From Deltaproteobacteria bacterium (GTDB taxonomy: Bacteria; Myxococcota_A; UBA9042; DTJE01), in contig JAKPOP010000003.1 in the NCBI GenBank assembly GCA_029547805.1, positions 248,001-312,000 on the forward strand: a DNA stretch of 64,000 nucleotides. The letters are read 5' to 3'. How positions within the stretch are numbered: position 1 is the first letter of the stretch; every line of letters begins with the position of its first letter. The position numbers were made by a program, and so were the translations under genes. Shown piece by piece: positions 8,189-17,335 of this stretch. The notes under the pieces are model-generated. The model had not been told where the DNA came from. It did not search any database and saw only the letters and a list, made by a program, of their open reading frames with translations.

Positions 8189-9494
8189 CCAGACGGCACC
8201 CCGCCGGGAGGCTCCCCGGAAGCGCCCCCCCTTCCCAGGGTCCGACGCCCTGATCCGGGCATTGCCCAAGACGGACCTCCACGTCCACCTGGACGGGTCC
8301 CTGCGGATCCCCACCCTGATCGAACTGGCCCGGCAGCGCGGCGTCGCCTTGCCCAGCGAGACCGAGGAGGGGTTGCGGGAACTCGTCTTCAAGGACCGCT
8401 ACGCCAACCTCGTGGAGTACCTGGCGGGGTTCAACTACACCACGGCCGTGATGCAGGACCCCGAGGCCCTGGAGCGGGTGGCCTATGAACTGGCCGAGGA
8501 CAACTACGCAGAGGGGGTCCGCTACTTCGAGGTGCGCTTCGCCCCCCAGCTGCACTGCAACTCCCGGATGGGAATGGACGAGGTGCTGAAGGCGGTGAAC
8601 CGGGGACTGCAGCGGGCGACCCGGAAGTGGAACCGGAAATTGACGGAGGGGGGAGCCGGACGCCCCAGCGAGCCCGAGTACGTCTATGCCATCACGGTCT
8701 GTGCCCTGCGGTACTTCAACTCCCACATGAGCGAGTACTACCGGGACTGGGGACGGGTGCACCCCTACACGCCGGAGCCCCAGATCTTCGGCCTGGCCTC
8801 CCTGGAACTGGCGCAGGCGGCCGTGGCCATCCGGGACCGCCACGGCATCCCCATCAGCGGCTTCGACCTGGCGGGCCGGGAGAAGGGCTATCCGGCGGAG
8901 ACGCACCGGGAGGCCTACGCCTACGCCCACAAGAACTTCCTCAAGAAGACGGTCCACGCCGGGGAGGCCTACGGCCCCGAGTCGATCTTCCAGGCCATCA
9001 CGGACCTCCATGCGGACCGCATCGGGCACGGCTACTACCTGCTGTCGCCCAACATGGTCACCTCCGCCCATGTCCAGGACCGGCAGGAGTATGTCCGTCG
9101 GCTGGCGGAGTACATCGCGGACCGACGAATCACCATCGAGGTCTGCCTGACCAGCAACCTCCAGACCAATCCCCGGATCGGGGACCTGGGCCGCCACGCC
9201 TTCCGGAAGATGCGGGAGGCCCGCCTCTCGACGACCCTCTGCACCGACAACCGCCTGGTGTCCAACACGACCGTCTCGAAGGAGGTCCGCCTGGCCGTCG
9301 AGCACTTCGGGCTCACCAGCCGGGAGTTGCGCAACATCATCATCTACGGGTTCAAGCGGTCCTTCTATCCGGGGTCCTACACCGAGAAGCGCAACTACGT
9401 GCGCAAGATCATCGACTTCTACGACCAGGTGGAAAAGGACCACATGCCCCCCGGGGGCTTCTGGCGGTCCGACGACGAGGATGAGAACCCCTGA
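8178..9494 (+). CDS. Adenosine deaminase family protein
   Basis: This encodes 438 residues, somewhat longer than the usual 330-350. Metal-site and catalytic motifs of the adenosine/AMP deaminase fold are visible: HVHLDGS (His35 and His37), the substrate-loop FDLAGREKGYP, TVHAGE with its zinc His and catalytic-type Glu, DRIGHG, and CTDNR carrying the late zinc Asp. An insertion of roughly 60 residues after the N-terminal motif carries a charged RKWNRKLTEGG segment. It probably deaminates adenosine or a related 6-aminopurine. The substrate is unproven because CTDNR departs from the usual NTDDP. The start overlaps the AAA+ gene by 11 bases. A hairpin follows at 9502-9519. Confidence 0.82.
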   Translation: MTSDQTAPRREAPRKRPPFPGSDALIRALPKTDLHVHLDGSLRIPTLIELARQRGVALPSETEEGLRELVFKDRYANLVEYLAGFNYTTAVMQDPEALERVAYELAEDNYAEGVRYFEVRFAPQLHCNSRMGMDEVLKAVNRGLQRATRKWNRKLTEGGAGRPSEPEYVYAITVCALRYFNSHMSEYYRDWGRVHPYTPEPQIFGLASLELAQAAVAIRDRHGIPISGFDLAGREKGYPAETHREAYAYAHKNFLKKTVHAGEAYGPESIFQAITDLHADRIGHGYYLLSPNMVTSAHVQDRQEYVRRLAEYIADRRITIEVCLTSNLQTNPRIGDLGRHAFRKMREARLSTTLCTDNRLVSNTTVSKEVRLAVEHFGLTSRELRNIIIYGFKRSFYPGSYTEKRNYVRKIIDFYDQVEKDHMPPGGFWRSDDEDENP

Positions 9495-9501
9495 GAAGGG
9501 C

Positions 9502-9519
9502 CCGCCTGTCACGAGGCGG
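9502..9519. terminator. Hairpin between convergent genes
   Basis: CCGCCT and AGGCGG form a perfect six-base stem around a GTCACG loop, placed between the deaminase stop and the stop of the leftward hydratase gene. There is no T-tract, so it would be a weak intrinsic terminator or a 3'-end protector. Confidence 0.35.
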
Positions 9520-10231
9520 CGGGAATCAGGTCCAGGGACTGGATGACGGCGGGGTCCTCGTCCCGGAAAACCTGTAGGATCCCCGCGTGCATGCGGCGCT
9601 TGAGGGCCGCCACGCCGGCCCTCCCTTTCTGGAAGGTGGCCCCGTATGCGATGGCCTCCTGGAGGACCCCTTCGGTCCCCTCGGGGGCCCCCAGGGCCAC
9701 GCCTGCGGCGACCATCTCGGGCCCCGTGACCCGACGTCCCTCCAGGATCCACCTCGTGAACGCCGGCTCCGGAACCGCCTTGCGGACCACCTGGACCATG
9801 CCCGGCAGGAACGGGATGCCCAGGTCCACCTCCGGGAAGCAGAAGAAGCCCCGGTCGCCCCGCATCCAGCGGAAGTCGCAGGCACAGGCGAGGATCGCCC
9901 CGTCCCCGAAGCAGTGGCCGTTGATCGCTGCCAGCACCGGCATCGGATAGGTCAACAGGCGCGCGAAGAGGTCGTCGAGTCCCTGGAGGAAGTCTCGAAC
10001 CTCCTGATGCCGCGCCGGGTCCTGAAGGCACTCCATCACCCAGGGCAGGTCGATTCCCTGGGACCAGTTCTTGGGGTCGGAGGAGGCGATCACGAGGGCC
10101 TGGGCCCCGGCGTCGCCCTCCACCTGGTCCAGGGCTCCCTGCATCGCCCGGACGAACTCCAGGTTGTGCCGGTTCTCCCCGGCGTCCATCGACAGCACCG
10201 CCACGCTCCCCTCTCTCCGGATCGACAGCAT
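9509..10231 (-). CDS. Enoyl-CoA hydratase/isomerase family protein
   Basis: This encodes 240 residues of the crotonase superfamily. The ATG at 10231 is chosen because a GGAG ribosome site lies just before it and the protein then starts at the canonical first strand ([16 protein letters not shown]). The oxyanion-hole segment [19 protein letters not shown] and the [14 protein letters not shown] stretch are typical. The latter carries a Glu in the position used by delta3,delta2-enoyl-CoA isomerases, and the sequence feels closest to that subgroup. It would act on acyl-CoA thioesters in the cytoplasm, in fatty-acid oxidation or a related pathway. It is a single gene with no other beta-oxidation genes nearby. 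Confidence 0.85.
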   Translation of the reverse strand: MLSIRREGSVAVLSMDAGENRHNLEFVRAMQGALDQVEGDAGAQALVIASSDPKNWSQGIDLPWVMECLQDPARHQEVRDFLQGLDDLFARLLTYPMPVLAAINGHCFGDGAILACACDFRWMRGDRGFFCFPEVDLGIPFLPGMVQVVRKAVPEPAFTRWILEGRRVTGPEMVAAGVALGAPEGTEGVLQEAIAYGATFQKGRAGVAALKRRMHAGILQVFRDEDPAVIQSLDLIPAAS

Positions 10232-10318
10232 CGAGGACTCCTGCGACGAAGACGGCCCCAAGGCTACCACGTCCGCGGCCCAACCGGGGACGGCGACGGG
10301 TCGGCGGCCCACGGCGCA

Positions 10319-10347
10319 TTGACGGAAGGCGGCCCGAGTCCGATCCT
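10319..10347 (+). promoter_or_regulatory. Candidate promoter for uvrB, possibly leaderless
   Basis: TTGACG at 10319-10324 and GATCCT at 10342-10347 are separated by 17 bases. The expected transcription start is within a few bases of the uvrB ATG at 10354. No Shine-Dalgarno-like sequence precedes that ATG. The -10 match is only moderate. Confidence 0.4.
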
Positions 10348-10353
10348 TGGCCC

Positions 10354-12363
10354 ATGTTTCGTCTGGTCAGCGACTACCAGCCGGCCGGGGACCAGGAACC
10401 GGCCATCGAGGCCCTGGAACGAGGCTTCCGGGACGGGGCCCGGGACCAGGTGCTGCTGGGGGTCACGGGCAGTGGCAAGACCTTCGCCGTGGCGAACCTC
10501 GTCGCGCGACTCCAGCGCCCGACGCTGGTCATCGCCCCCAACAAGACCCTGGCGGCCCAGCTCCACGGGGAGTTCAAGGCCTTCTTCCCGGACAACGCCG
10601 TGGAGTACTTCGTCAGTTATTACGACTACTACCAGCCGGAGGCCTACGTCCCCGCGTCGGACACCTACATCGAAAAGGACAGCCGCATCAACGAGGAGAT
10701 CGACCGGATGCGCCACAGTGCCACCCGGGCCCTCTTCGAACGGGACGACGTGCTCATCGTGGCCTCGGTGTCCTGCATCTACGGCCTGGGGTCCGCCGAG
10801 GCCTACTACGGGCTGGTGGAGTTCCTGGAGGTGGGCAAGGACCTGGAACGGGACGCCTTCCTGCGGCGCCTGGTGGACCTCCAGTACGACCGCAACGACC
10901 TGGCCTTCGAGCGGGGCACCTTCCGGGTCCGGGGGGACGTGGTCGAGGTCTTCCCGCCTTCGGAGGAGCAGCGGGCCATCCGGCTGGAATTCTTCGGGGA
11001 CACGGTGGACCGCCTGGCCTGGTTCGACCCCCTGACGGGACAGGTGGACCGGGAGATGCGCAAGGTCGCCATCCTGCCCAACAGCCACTACGTGACCACC
11101 CCCGATCGGATGCGGAAGGCCATCGGCTCGATCCTCGACGAACTGGAACAGCGCCTGCAGCACCTGAAGGCCCAGGGACGCGTGCTGGAGGCCGCCCGAC
11201 TGGAACAGCGGACGATGGCGGACATCGAATCCCTGGAGCAGTTCGGCCGCTGCCCCGGGATCGAGAACTACTCCCGCCACCTGACCGGACGGGCCCCCGG
11301 GGAGCCTCCCCCGACGCTGCTGGACTACTTCCCGAAGGACTTCCTGGTGGTGCTGGACGAGTCGCACCTGTCGGTTCCCCAGTTGATCGGGATGTATCGT
11401 GGGGACCGGTCCCGGAAGGAGACGCTGGTGGAGTACGGCTTTCGGCTCCCCTCGGCGCTGGACAACCGGCCCCTGCGGTTCGAGGAGTTCCTGGACCGCC
11501 GGGGACGGACCCTCTACGTATCGGCGACGCCGGGGGACTTCGAGGTGCAGGCCGCCGGCGGCCGCGTGGTCGAGATGATCGTGCGCCCGACGGGGCTCGT
11601 GGACCCGGTGATTCACGTCCGTCCCGCGACCCGACAGGTGGATGACCTGCTCGAGGAGGTCCGGACCCGGGTGGAGGCCCAGGAACGGGTGCTGGTGACC
11701 ACCCTGACGAAGCGCATGGCCGAGCACCTCACCGAGTACCTGGCCGAGGCGGAAATCCGGGTCCGCTACCTCCACAGCGACATCGACACCCTGGAGCGGG
11801 TGGAGATCATCCGGGACCTGCGCATGGGAGTCTTCGACGTGCTGGTGGGCATCAACCTGCTCCGGGAGGGGCTGGACCTGCCCGAGGTCTCCCTGGTGGC
11901 CATCCTGGACGCCGACAAGGAGGGCTACCTCCGAAGCGACCGGTCCCTGATCCAGACCTTCGGCCGGGCCGCCCGGAACGTCCATGGGACCGTGATCCTC
12001 TACGCCGACCGGGTGACCGGGTCGATGCAGCGGGCCATCGAGGAGACGGAGCGCCGTCGGAGCCGACAGATCGCCTTCAACGCCGAGCACGGCATCACGC
12101 CCCGGACCGTGTCCCGCCGCCTCTACTGGATGGAACAGGCCGAGGAGGCCGCCCGGCGGGTGGGCGTGCAGCGCCCCGAGGACCTGCACGAGGTCCTGGG
12201 GAATCCCGACGCGGCGGGACGGCTGGTCGCCGGGCTCCGGAAGGAAATGCACGCGGCGGCGAAGGCCCTGGAGTTCGAGAAGGCGGCGGAGATCCGGGAC
12301 CGGATCCGGGCCCTCCGGGCCCTGATGGGCGACGCCCAGGGAGACGGGCCGCCATCGTCGTGA
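10354..12363 (+). CDS. uvrB: Excinuclease ABC subunit B
   Basis: This encodes 669 residues, the normal length for UvrB, the damage-verification helicase of nucleotide excision repair. Seen are Walker A GVTGSGKT at 36-43, the beta-hairpin segment rich in tyrosine ([17 protein letters not shown], about 89-105) that clamps one DNA strand, the DEAD-like LVVLDESH near 330, the later helicase motifs ([13 protein letters not shown]-like and [20 protein letters not shown]), and a C-terminal UVR motif ([13 protein letters not shown]) that contacts UvrA and UvrC. It stands alone between a leftward gene and the sigma-54 promoter region; uvrA and uvrC are not in the window. Confidence 0.98.
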   Translation: MFRLVSDYQPAGDQEPAIEALERGFRDGARDQVLLGVTGSGKTFAVANLVARLQRPTLVIAPNKTLAAQLHGEFKAFFPDNAVEYFVSYYDYYQPEAYVPASDTYIEKDSRINEEIDRMRHSATRALFERDDVLIVASVSCIYGLGSAEAYYGLVEFLEVGKDLERDAFLRRLVDLQYDRNDLAFERGTFRVRGDVVEVFPPSEEQRAIRLEFFGDTVDRLAWFDPLTGQVDREMRKVAILPNSHYVTTPDRMRKAIGSILDELEQRLQHLKAQGRVLEAARLEQRTMADIESLEQFGRCPGIENYSRHLTGRAPGEPPPTLLDYFPKDFLVVLDESHLSVPQLIGMYRGDRSRKETLVEYGFRLPSALDNRPLRFEEFLDRRGRTLYVSATPGDFEVQAAGGRVVEMIVRPTGLVDPVIHVRPATRQVDDLLEEVRTRVEAQERVLVTTLTKRMAEHLTEYLAEAEIRVRYLHSDIDTLERVEIIRDLRMGVFDVLVGINLLREGLDLPEVSLVAILDADKEGYLRSDRSLIQTFGRAARNVHGTVILYADRVTGSMQRAIEETERRRSRQIAFNAEHGITPRTVSRRLYWMEQAEEAARRVGVQRPEDLHEVLGNPDAAGRLVAGLRKEMHAAAKALEFEKAAEIRDRIRALRALMGDAQGDGPPSS

Positions 12364-12576
12364 CCGGTCGGTGCAATCCTTGCGCGAGCGCTGCAATTCC
12401 CGCACGACGCCGGGGCCGCCCGTGGCCGACCGCGCCCTCTGCACCTCGGGGGATCGCCCATCCGGGCGGGCAACAATTCTGCCAGGGGGGCAGAAAACCC
12501 TTTCCCCTCGCGGGACAGGCAGTGCCCTGGCACGCGGTTTGCGTTAGGCTCGGGCGCCTGCCGGAGGGAGGCCCCC
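12364..12576. other. Intergenic control region of the MacAB-TolC operon
   Basis: These 213 bases carry no gene. They hold the sigma-54 promoter at 12528-12542. Upstream are two copies of TGCAAT (near 12371 and 12390), a CTGCC/GGCAG inverted repeat near 12478-12492 and a GGCA/TGCC pair just before it. These could be enhancer-type activator sites, which normally lie 80-150 bases upstream of a sigma-54 promoter. The assignment of those sites is inference. Confidence 0.45.
12528..12542 (+). promoter_or_regulatory. Sigma-54 (RpoN) promoter
   Basis: TGGCACG, four bases, then TTGC: the sequence TGGCACGCGGTTTGC matches the -24/-12 consensus, with GG and GC exactly ten bases apart. The predicted transcription start is about 12554, roughly 23 bases before the adaptor ATG. 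Sigma-54 promoters need an NtrC-type activator, so the exporter operon is probably switched on by a signal. Confidence 0.8.
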
Positions 12577-13878
12577 ATGTCCCCGGGATCGGAGAACCCA
12601 GTGGCCACGATGCTCGACCGGGAACGGCGTTCCCGGCGGAGGCGACGCCTGTGGATCGGCGGCGCGGCGGTGGTGGCCCTGGCGGCGGGCCTGGTCGCCT
12701 GGTCGGTCACCCGGAGCCGGGAGGCATTGGAGGCGAGCCAGCGGTTCCGGACCGAGGCGATCACCCGGGGGGACCTCCGGGTCACGGTGACGGCCACGGG
12801 GACGATCCAGGCCAAGGACACCGTGGACGTCGGGGCCGAGGTCACGGGGCGCCTGGTGGAGGTCCGGGCGGACTTCAACGAGGAGGTCCATCCCGGCGAC
12901 GTGCTGGCCCGCATCGACCCGGTCCCCTTCGAACTGGAGGTGGCCCAGGCCGAGGCCCGCCTCCAGAACGCCCAGGCGGGACTCCTGTCGGCAAAGGCAG
13001 CCCTGGAGCAGGCACGCATCACGAAGGAACGGCAGGAGGCCCTGGCCCAGGACGGCCTCGCCTCGCCCCAGACCCTCGACGAGGTCCGGGCGGCCTTCCT
13101 CCGAGCCCGGGCGGACCTGGCCCTTGCCCAGGCCCGGGTCGCCGAGGCCCAGGCGGCCCTCCAGGCCTCCCGGACCCGCCTCTCGAAGACGGTCATCGCC
13201 TCGCCCATCGGGGGCATCGTGCTGGACCGGAAGGTCGAGGTGGGCCAGACGGTCACTGCGGGGTTCCAGACGCCGGTCCTCTTCACCCTGGCACGGGACC
13301 TGTCCCAGATGGAACTGCTGGTGTCGGTGGACGAGGCCGACGTCACCCGGGTTCGGGAGGGGACCGAGGCGACCTTCACCGTGGACGCCTGGCCCGGACG
13401 GGTCTTCCCGTCGCACGTGAGCAGCATCCGCAACGTCCCCCGAACGGTCCAGAACGTGGTCACCTACGAGGCAATCCTGACGGTGGACAACCAGGACCGG
13501 GTCTTCCGCCCCGGGATGACCGCCACGGCCTCCCTGAACGTCCAGGAGGCCTCTCAGGTCCTCCGGGTCCCCTCGGCGGCCCTGCGCTTCCAGCCCCCCG
13601 CGACCCCCGACGGCTCCCAGAAGAAGACCTCACCGGTCCGCCTGCCGATGATGATGGGCCCCCCACGAATGGGCCCCCGGGGCGACCGGCCCTCGGACGC
13701 CTCCCGGAACGCCGTTCCCGGATCGCCGGCCCGGGTCTTCGTGCTGCGGGACGGCGTCCCGACGCCCGTGACCTTCACCCGGGGCCTCTCGGACGGGTCC
13801 TTCGTGGAGGTCCGGGACGGGGACCTCCACGACGGGGACCTGGTGGTCGTGGGGATGACGAAGGAGAAGGCCCGATGA
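12577..13878 (+). CDS. Periplasmic adaptor of a MacAB-type ABC exporter
   Basis: This encodes 433 residues of the membrane-fusion protein family. An Arg-rich cytoplasmic tip (about residues 15-25) precedes one membrane anchor ([19 protein letters not shown]). Then come the first half of the lipoyl-like domain ([19 protein letters not shown]), a long alpha-hairpin (about 120-205), the second half of the lipoyl domain ([18 protein letters not shown]) and beta-barrel and membrane-proximal domains. A Pro/Met/Arg-rich insertion near 350-390 ([10 protein letters not shown]) is unusual. MacA-type adaptors bridge the ABC permease to a TolC channel. It is the first gene after the sigma-54 promoter, and its stop overlaps the next ATG. 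Confidence 0.88.
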   Translation: MSPGSENPVATMLDRERRSRRRRRLWIGGAAVVALAAGLVAWSVTRSREALEASQRFRTEAITRGDLRVTVTATGTIQAKDTVDVGAEVTGRLVEVRADFNEEVHPGDVLARIDPVPFELEVAQAEARLQNAQAGLLSAKAALEQARITKERQEALAQDGLASPQTLDEVRAAFLRARADLALAQARVAEAQAALQASRTRLSKTVIASPIGGIVLDRKVEVGQTVTAGFQTPVLFTLARDLSQMELLVSVDEADVTRVREGTEATFTVDAWPGRVFPSHVSSIRNVPRTVQNVVTYEAILTVDNQDRVFRPGMTATASLNVQEASQVLRVPSAALRFQPPATPDGSQKKTSPVRLPMMMGPPRMGPRGDRPSDASRNAVPGSPARVFVLRDGVPTPVTFTRGLSDGSFVEVRDGDLHDGDLVVVGMTKEKAR

Positions 13879-14585
13879 GCGGGGAGACGCCCGTCATCCG
13901 CCTGGACCGTCTGACCAAGATCTACGGCCAGGGGGACGCGGCCGTGGTGGCCCTGGACGGGGTCTCCCTGGAGGTTCCCCCGGGGCAGTTCCTGGCCGTG
14001 ATGGGTCACAGCGGTTCCGGAAAGTCCACGCTGATGAACCTCCTGGGGTTCCTGGACAGCCCCACCGACGGGAAGTACTGGTTCCAGGGCGTGGACGTCT
14101 CGACGCTGGACGCGGACCAGCGGGCCCTGATCCGGCGCCAGTTCGTGGGCTTCGTCTTCCAGGGCTTCCACCTGCTGCCGCGGTTGAGCGCCCTGGAGAA
14201 CGTCGAGGTCCCGCTGATCTACCAGCGGGTCCCGGCCCCGGAGCGTCGCCGCCGGGCCCTGGAGGCCCTCGAGGCACTGGGACTGGGCGACCGGGTCCGC
14301 CATGTCCCGACGAAACTCTCCGGGGGCCAGCAGCAGCGGGTCGCCATCGCCCGGGCCCTCGTGGTCCGACCGTCCCTGCTGCTGGCCGACGAGCCCACCG
14401 GGAACCTGGACTCGGCCCGCAGCATCGAGATCATGGAAATCCTGTCGGACCTGAATCGGCGGCAGGGAATCACCGTGGTGCTGGTCACCCACGAGCCCGA
14501 CATGGCCCTCTGGGCCGAACGGATCGTGGAGTTCCGCGACGGGCGCATCCTGTCGGACCGCAGAAACGACCGGAGGACGGCATGA
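13875..14585 (+). CDS. ABC transporter ATP-binding protein (MacB/LolD type)
   Basis: This encodes 236 residues. The ATG at 13875 overlaps the adaptor stop as ATGA. It has Walker [10 protein letters not shown] near 45-53, signature [15 protein letters not shown], Walker [13 protein letters not shown] and the switch His in LVTHEPD, all typical of the MacB/LolD/FtsE group. In Escherichia coli MacB this domain is fused to the permease; here it is a separate polypeptide that ends by overlapping the permease gene by four bases. It powers the exporter by ATP hydrolysis at the inner membrane. Confidence 0.93.
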   Translation: MSGETPVIRLDRLTKIYGQGDAAVVALDGVSLEVPPGQFLAVMGHSGSGKSTLMNLLGFLDSPTDGKYWFQGVDVSTLDADQRALIRRQFVGFVFQGFHLLPRLSALENVEVPLIYQRVPAPERRRRALEALEALGLGDRVRHVPTKLSGGQQQRVAIARALVVRPSLLLADEPTGNLDSARSIEIMEILSDLNRRQGITVVLVTHEPDMALWAERIVEFRDGRILSDRRNDRRTA

Positions 14586-15787
14586 TCCGCCAATCGATCT
14601 GGATGGCCCTCCGGGAGATCCTGCTGAACCCCCTCCGGTCCTCCCTGACCATGCTGGGCATGGTGATCGGGGTGGCCTCGGTGGTGGCCCTGGTCTCTCT
14701 GGGCCAGGGAACGACCGCCCAGGTGACTGCCGAGATCTCCCGGATGGGCCGCAACCTCGTGATGGTCTTCCCGGGATCCGGTCCCCGGCGGGCCGGGGCC
14801 GTTTCCGATGCCCCCCCCTTCGAGATGGCCGACGTGCAGGCCCTGGAACGGGTCCCGGACGTCGTGTCCCTGGCCCCTGTCTCGTCAACCTCCCGCCCGG
14901 TGATCTACGGCAACCGGAACATCACCACCCAGGTCACCGGGTCCTCCGATGCCTTCCTCCAGGTCCGGGAGTACGCCCTGGATTCGGGACGAGGGTTCGA
15001 GGAATCGGACCTGGCCGGGGCCCGCCCCGTCTGCCTGCTGGGGTACCAGACCCGCCAGGACCTCTTCGGTGACCAGGACCCCCTGGGGGAGACGATCCGG
15101 GTCGGCCGCCTGGCCTGCGAGGTCATCGGCACCCTGGCCTCGAAGGGCCAGTCCCAGAGCGGCATGGACCAGGACAGCCTGGTCCTGATGCCCTTGACCA
15201 CCGTCCAGCGCCGGGTCGTCGGCAACACGTGGATCGGGTCCATGTTCCTGAAGGTGGCCGAGGACGCCGATTCCGCCCGGGTGATGGACGAGGTCCAGGC
15301 CATCCTCCGGGAGCGGCGCCGCATCCAGGCCGGGGCCGAGGACAACTTCACGGTCCGGGACACCCGGGAGATCGCCGCCGCCTTCACCTCCGCCTCGACG
15401 GCCCTGACGGCCCTGCTGGGGGCCATCGCCGCCGTGAGCCTCCTGGTGGGCGGGATCGGCATCATGAACATCCTGCTGGTCTCGGTCACCGAGCGGACCC
15501 GGGAGATCGGGCTCCGGATGGCCCTGGGGGCCCGGGCCCGGGAGGTCCTTCTCCAGTTCCTGATCGAGTCCGTGGTCATCTCCCTGCTGGGGGGGCTCAT
15601 CGGGATCCTGCTGGGGGTCCTGGGTTCCCTGGCGGCCTCCGGGTGGATGCAGATCCCCTGGATCGTTCGTCCCGAGACCCTGATGATGGCCTTCGGGGTC
15701 GCCGCGGCCATCGGCGTCGTCTTCGGCATCCTGCCCGCCCGGAAGGCGGCCCGCCTGGAGCCCATCGAGGCTCTTCGCCACGAATGA
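14582..15787 (+). CDS. ABC transporter permease (MacB/FtsX type)
   Basis: This encodes 401 residues. The first membrane helix lies within residues 15-45 ([20 protein letters not shown]). A large periplasmic MacB-PCD domain follows (about 50-270), then three C-terminal helices ([29 protein letters not shown] onward). The coupling segment [14 protein letters not shown] is typical of type VII (mechanotransmission) ABC permeases. With the adaptor and ATPase it forms a MacAB-like pump that would push substrate from the periplasm through the TolC channel encoded ten bases downstream. The substrate is unknown. Confidence 0.92.
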   Translation: MIRQSIWMALREILLNPLRSSLTMLGMVIGVASVVALVSLGQGTTAQVTAEISRMGRNLVMVFPGSGPRRAGAVSDAPPFEMADVQALERVPDVVSLAPVSSTSRPVIYGNRNITTQVTGSSDAFLQVREYALDSGRGFEESDLAGARPVCLLGYQTRQDLFGDQDPLGETIRVGRLACEVIGTLASKGQSQSGMDQDSLVLMPLTTVQRRVVGNTWIGSMFLKVAEDADSARVMDEVQAILRERRRIQAGAEDNFTVRDTREIAAAFTSASTALTALLGAIAAVSLLVGGIGIMNILLVSVTERTREIGLRMALGARAREVLLQFLIESVVISLLGGLIGILLGVLGSLAASGWMQIPWIVRPETLMMAFGVAAAIGVVFGILPARKAARLEPIEALRHE

Positions 15788-15797
15788 GGAGGCCGCC

Positions 15798-17312
15798 ATG
15801 CGACTGCGTCCCCTGCTCCTGGTGTTCCCGATCGCCGCGCTGGTTCCCAGGCCGGGGATTGGCCAGGTCCCGGCAACGGTGGCTCAATGGGCCCTGGAGC
15901 ACCACCCGGCAATCCAGTCGGCCCTGGGCGCCCTCCGGGCCGCCCGAGCAGGGATCGAGGCCGAGGAGTGGCTCTACTACCCGACTGTGACGGCGGGCCT
16001 GAACGGGTCCCGGACCACCGTCCCCTCCCTGAGCCTCGCTCCCGGCGGGACCGCCCTCACCACCGGATGGGATGCCTCGCTGTCCCTGGGCCTCTCCCAG
16101 GTCTTCCCGGTGGGGACCCGCCTGTCCCTGGACCTGTCGGGGGACGTCCAGCAGCGGGACCTGACGGCCTCGGCGGCCGGCACCGCCGGGGGCTCCCTGG
16201 GGCCCGGGGTCACCTTCGGGGCGCGACTGACCCTCACGCAGCCCCTGATCCGGGGGCTCGGGAGACGCTGGGGAGAGGCCGGTCTGCGACAGGCCCGCCT
16301 GGCAGAGGAGGCGGCCCGGGTCCGGGCGGAGACGATGGTGAGCCAGGTCCTTCGGGACGTCCTGACGGCCTGGTGGGGCTGGCAGGGAGCCCTGGCCGCC
16401 GCCGAGGTCGCCCGCCAGTCCCTGGATCTGGCCATCCGACAGCGGGACGACGCCCGGGCCCGGGTCCGGCGGGGCGTCCTCTCACCGGTGGACGCCCTGG
16501 CCTTCGAGACGGCGGCGGCCAACCGGGAGGAAGAACGGGTGCAGGCCGAGGCCCTGGTCACCCAGCGCCTCTGGACGCTCCGCCAGCGCATGGGTCTGTC
16601 CGACAACGGACCCGACCCGCCATCGGCGGTGTCCCTGGACGTCTTCCTGGAGGACTCGCAAGGGGTCCCGGGCGAGGAGGCGGACACCGAGGAGATGGTC
16701 CGGGAGGCCCTGGATCGGGCGCCTGACCTCCTGACGGCCGAGGTCTCCCTGCGGACCCTCCGGGACAAGGCCCAGGTCGCCGGAGAGGAATCGCGTCCCC
16801 GCCTGGACCTCCAGGTCTGGGTCGAGGGCCAGGGCCTGGGCAACCGCTCGGCCGCCGATGCCCTCCGACAACTCGGCCAGGCCGAGGCCGGGGGCGTCTT
16901 CGGCGGGTTCACCTTCGAGGCCCCCCTGCTGGCCCGACGACATCGGGCCCAGCAGGTCCAGGCCCAGGAGCAGATCCGGGCCGCCGAACAGGACCTCCAG
17001 GCAGTTCGCCAGGAGGTGGCCTCGTCGACGGCCTCGCTGGTCCAGGAGGTCCAGGCCTCCCTCCGGAGGCTCGACCTGGCCCGCCAGACGGCAGCGCTGG
17101 CCCAGAGCCAGGCCCAGGCCGAGCGGCGGCGTTTCGAGGTGGGAACGTCCCTCGCGGTCCAGGTCCTCCAGGCCGAGGACGCCCTGCGCCAGGCCCGGCT
17201 CCGGGTGCTCCAGGCCCGCATCGACCTCGAGAGCAGCCTGCTGGCCCTGCGACACCTCACGGGTCGCCTGATTCCCTGGGCAAGAACGCAGTTTCCAGGG
17301 CTTGGAATCTGA
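15798..17312 (+). CDS. TolC-family outer membrane efflux protein
   Basis: This encodes 504 residues with a signal peptide (RLRPLLLVFPIAALVPRPGIG). It has two copies of the alpha/beta OEP repeat, with long Ala/Gln/Arg-rich coiled-coil helices (for example AEVARQSLDLAIRQRDDARAR and the last 130 residues) around short beta segments. It would trimerise to give the outer-membrane channel and periplasmic tunnel of the exporter encoded just upstream. The GAGGAGGCC ribosome site and ten-base gap place it in the same operon. Confidence 0.9.
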   Translation: MRLRPLLLVFPIAALVPRPGIGQVPATVAQWALEHHPAIQSALGALRAARAGIEAEEWLYYPTVTAGLNGSRTTVPSLSLAPGGTALTTGWDASLSLGLSQVFPVGTRLSLDLSGDVQQRDLTASAAGTAGGSLGPGVTFGARLTLTQPLIRGLGRRWGEAGLRQARLAEEAARVRAETMVSQVLRDVLTAWWGWQGALAAAEVARQSLDLAIRQRDDARARVRRGVLSPVDALAFETAAANREEERVQAEALVTQRLWTLRQRMGLSDNGPDPPSAVSLDVFLEDSQGVPGEEADTEEMVREALDRAPDLLTAEVSLRTLRDKAQVAGEESRPRLDLQVWVEGQGLGNRSAADALRQLGQAEAGGVFGGFTFEAPLLARRHRAQQVQAQEQIRAAEQDLQAVRQEVASSTASLVQEVQASLRRLDLARQTAALAQSQAQAERRRFEVGTSLAVQVLQAEDALRQARLRVLQARIDLESSLLALRHLTGRLIPWARTQFPGLGI

Positions 17313-17335
17313 CTGCTGAAGCGTGGAGGTGCCCC

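Noticed and set aside
4061-8392. Minus-strand open frame of 1443 codons
   Set aside because: It covers part of the regulator in another frame, the AAA+ gene and the deaminase start on the opposite strand; its product is Gly/Pro/Arg/Asp rich with no motif. Such long frames are expected at this G+C content.
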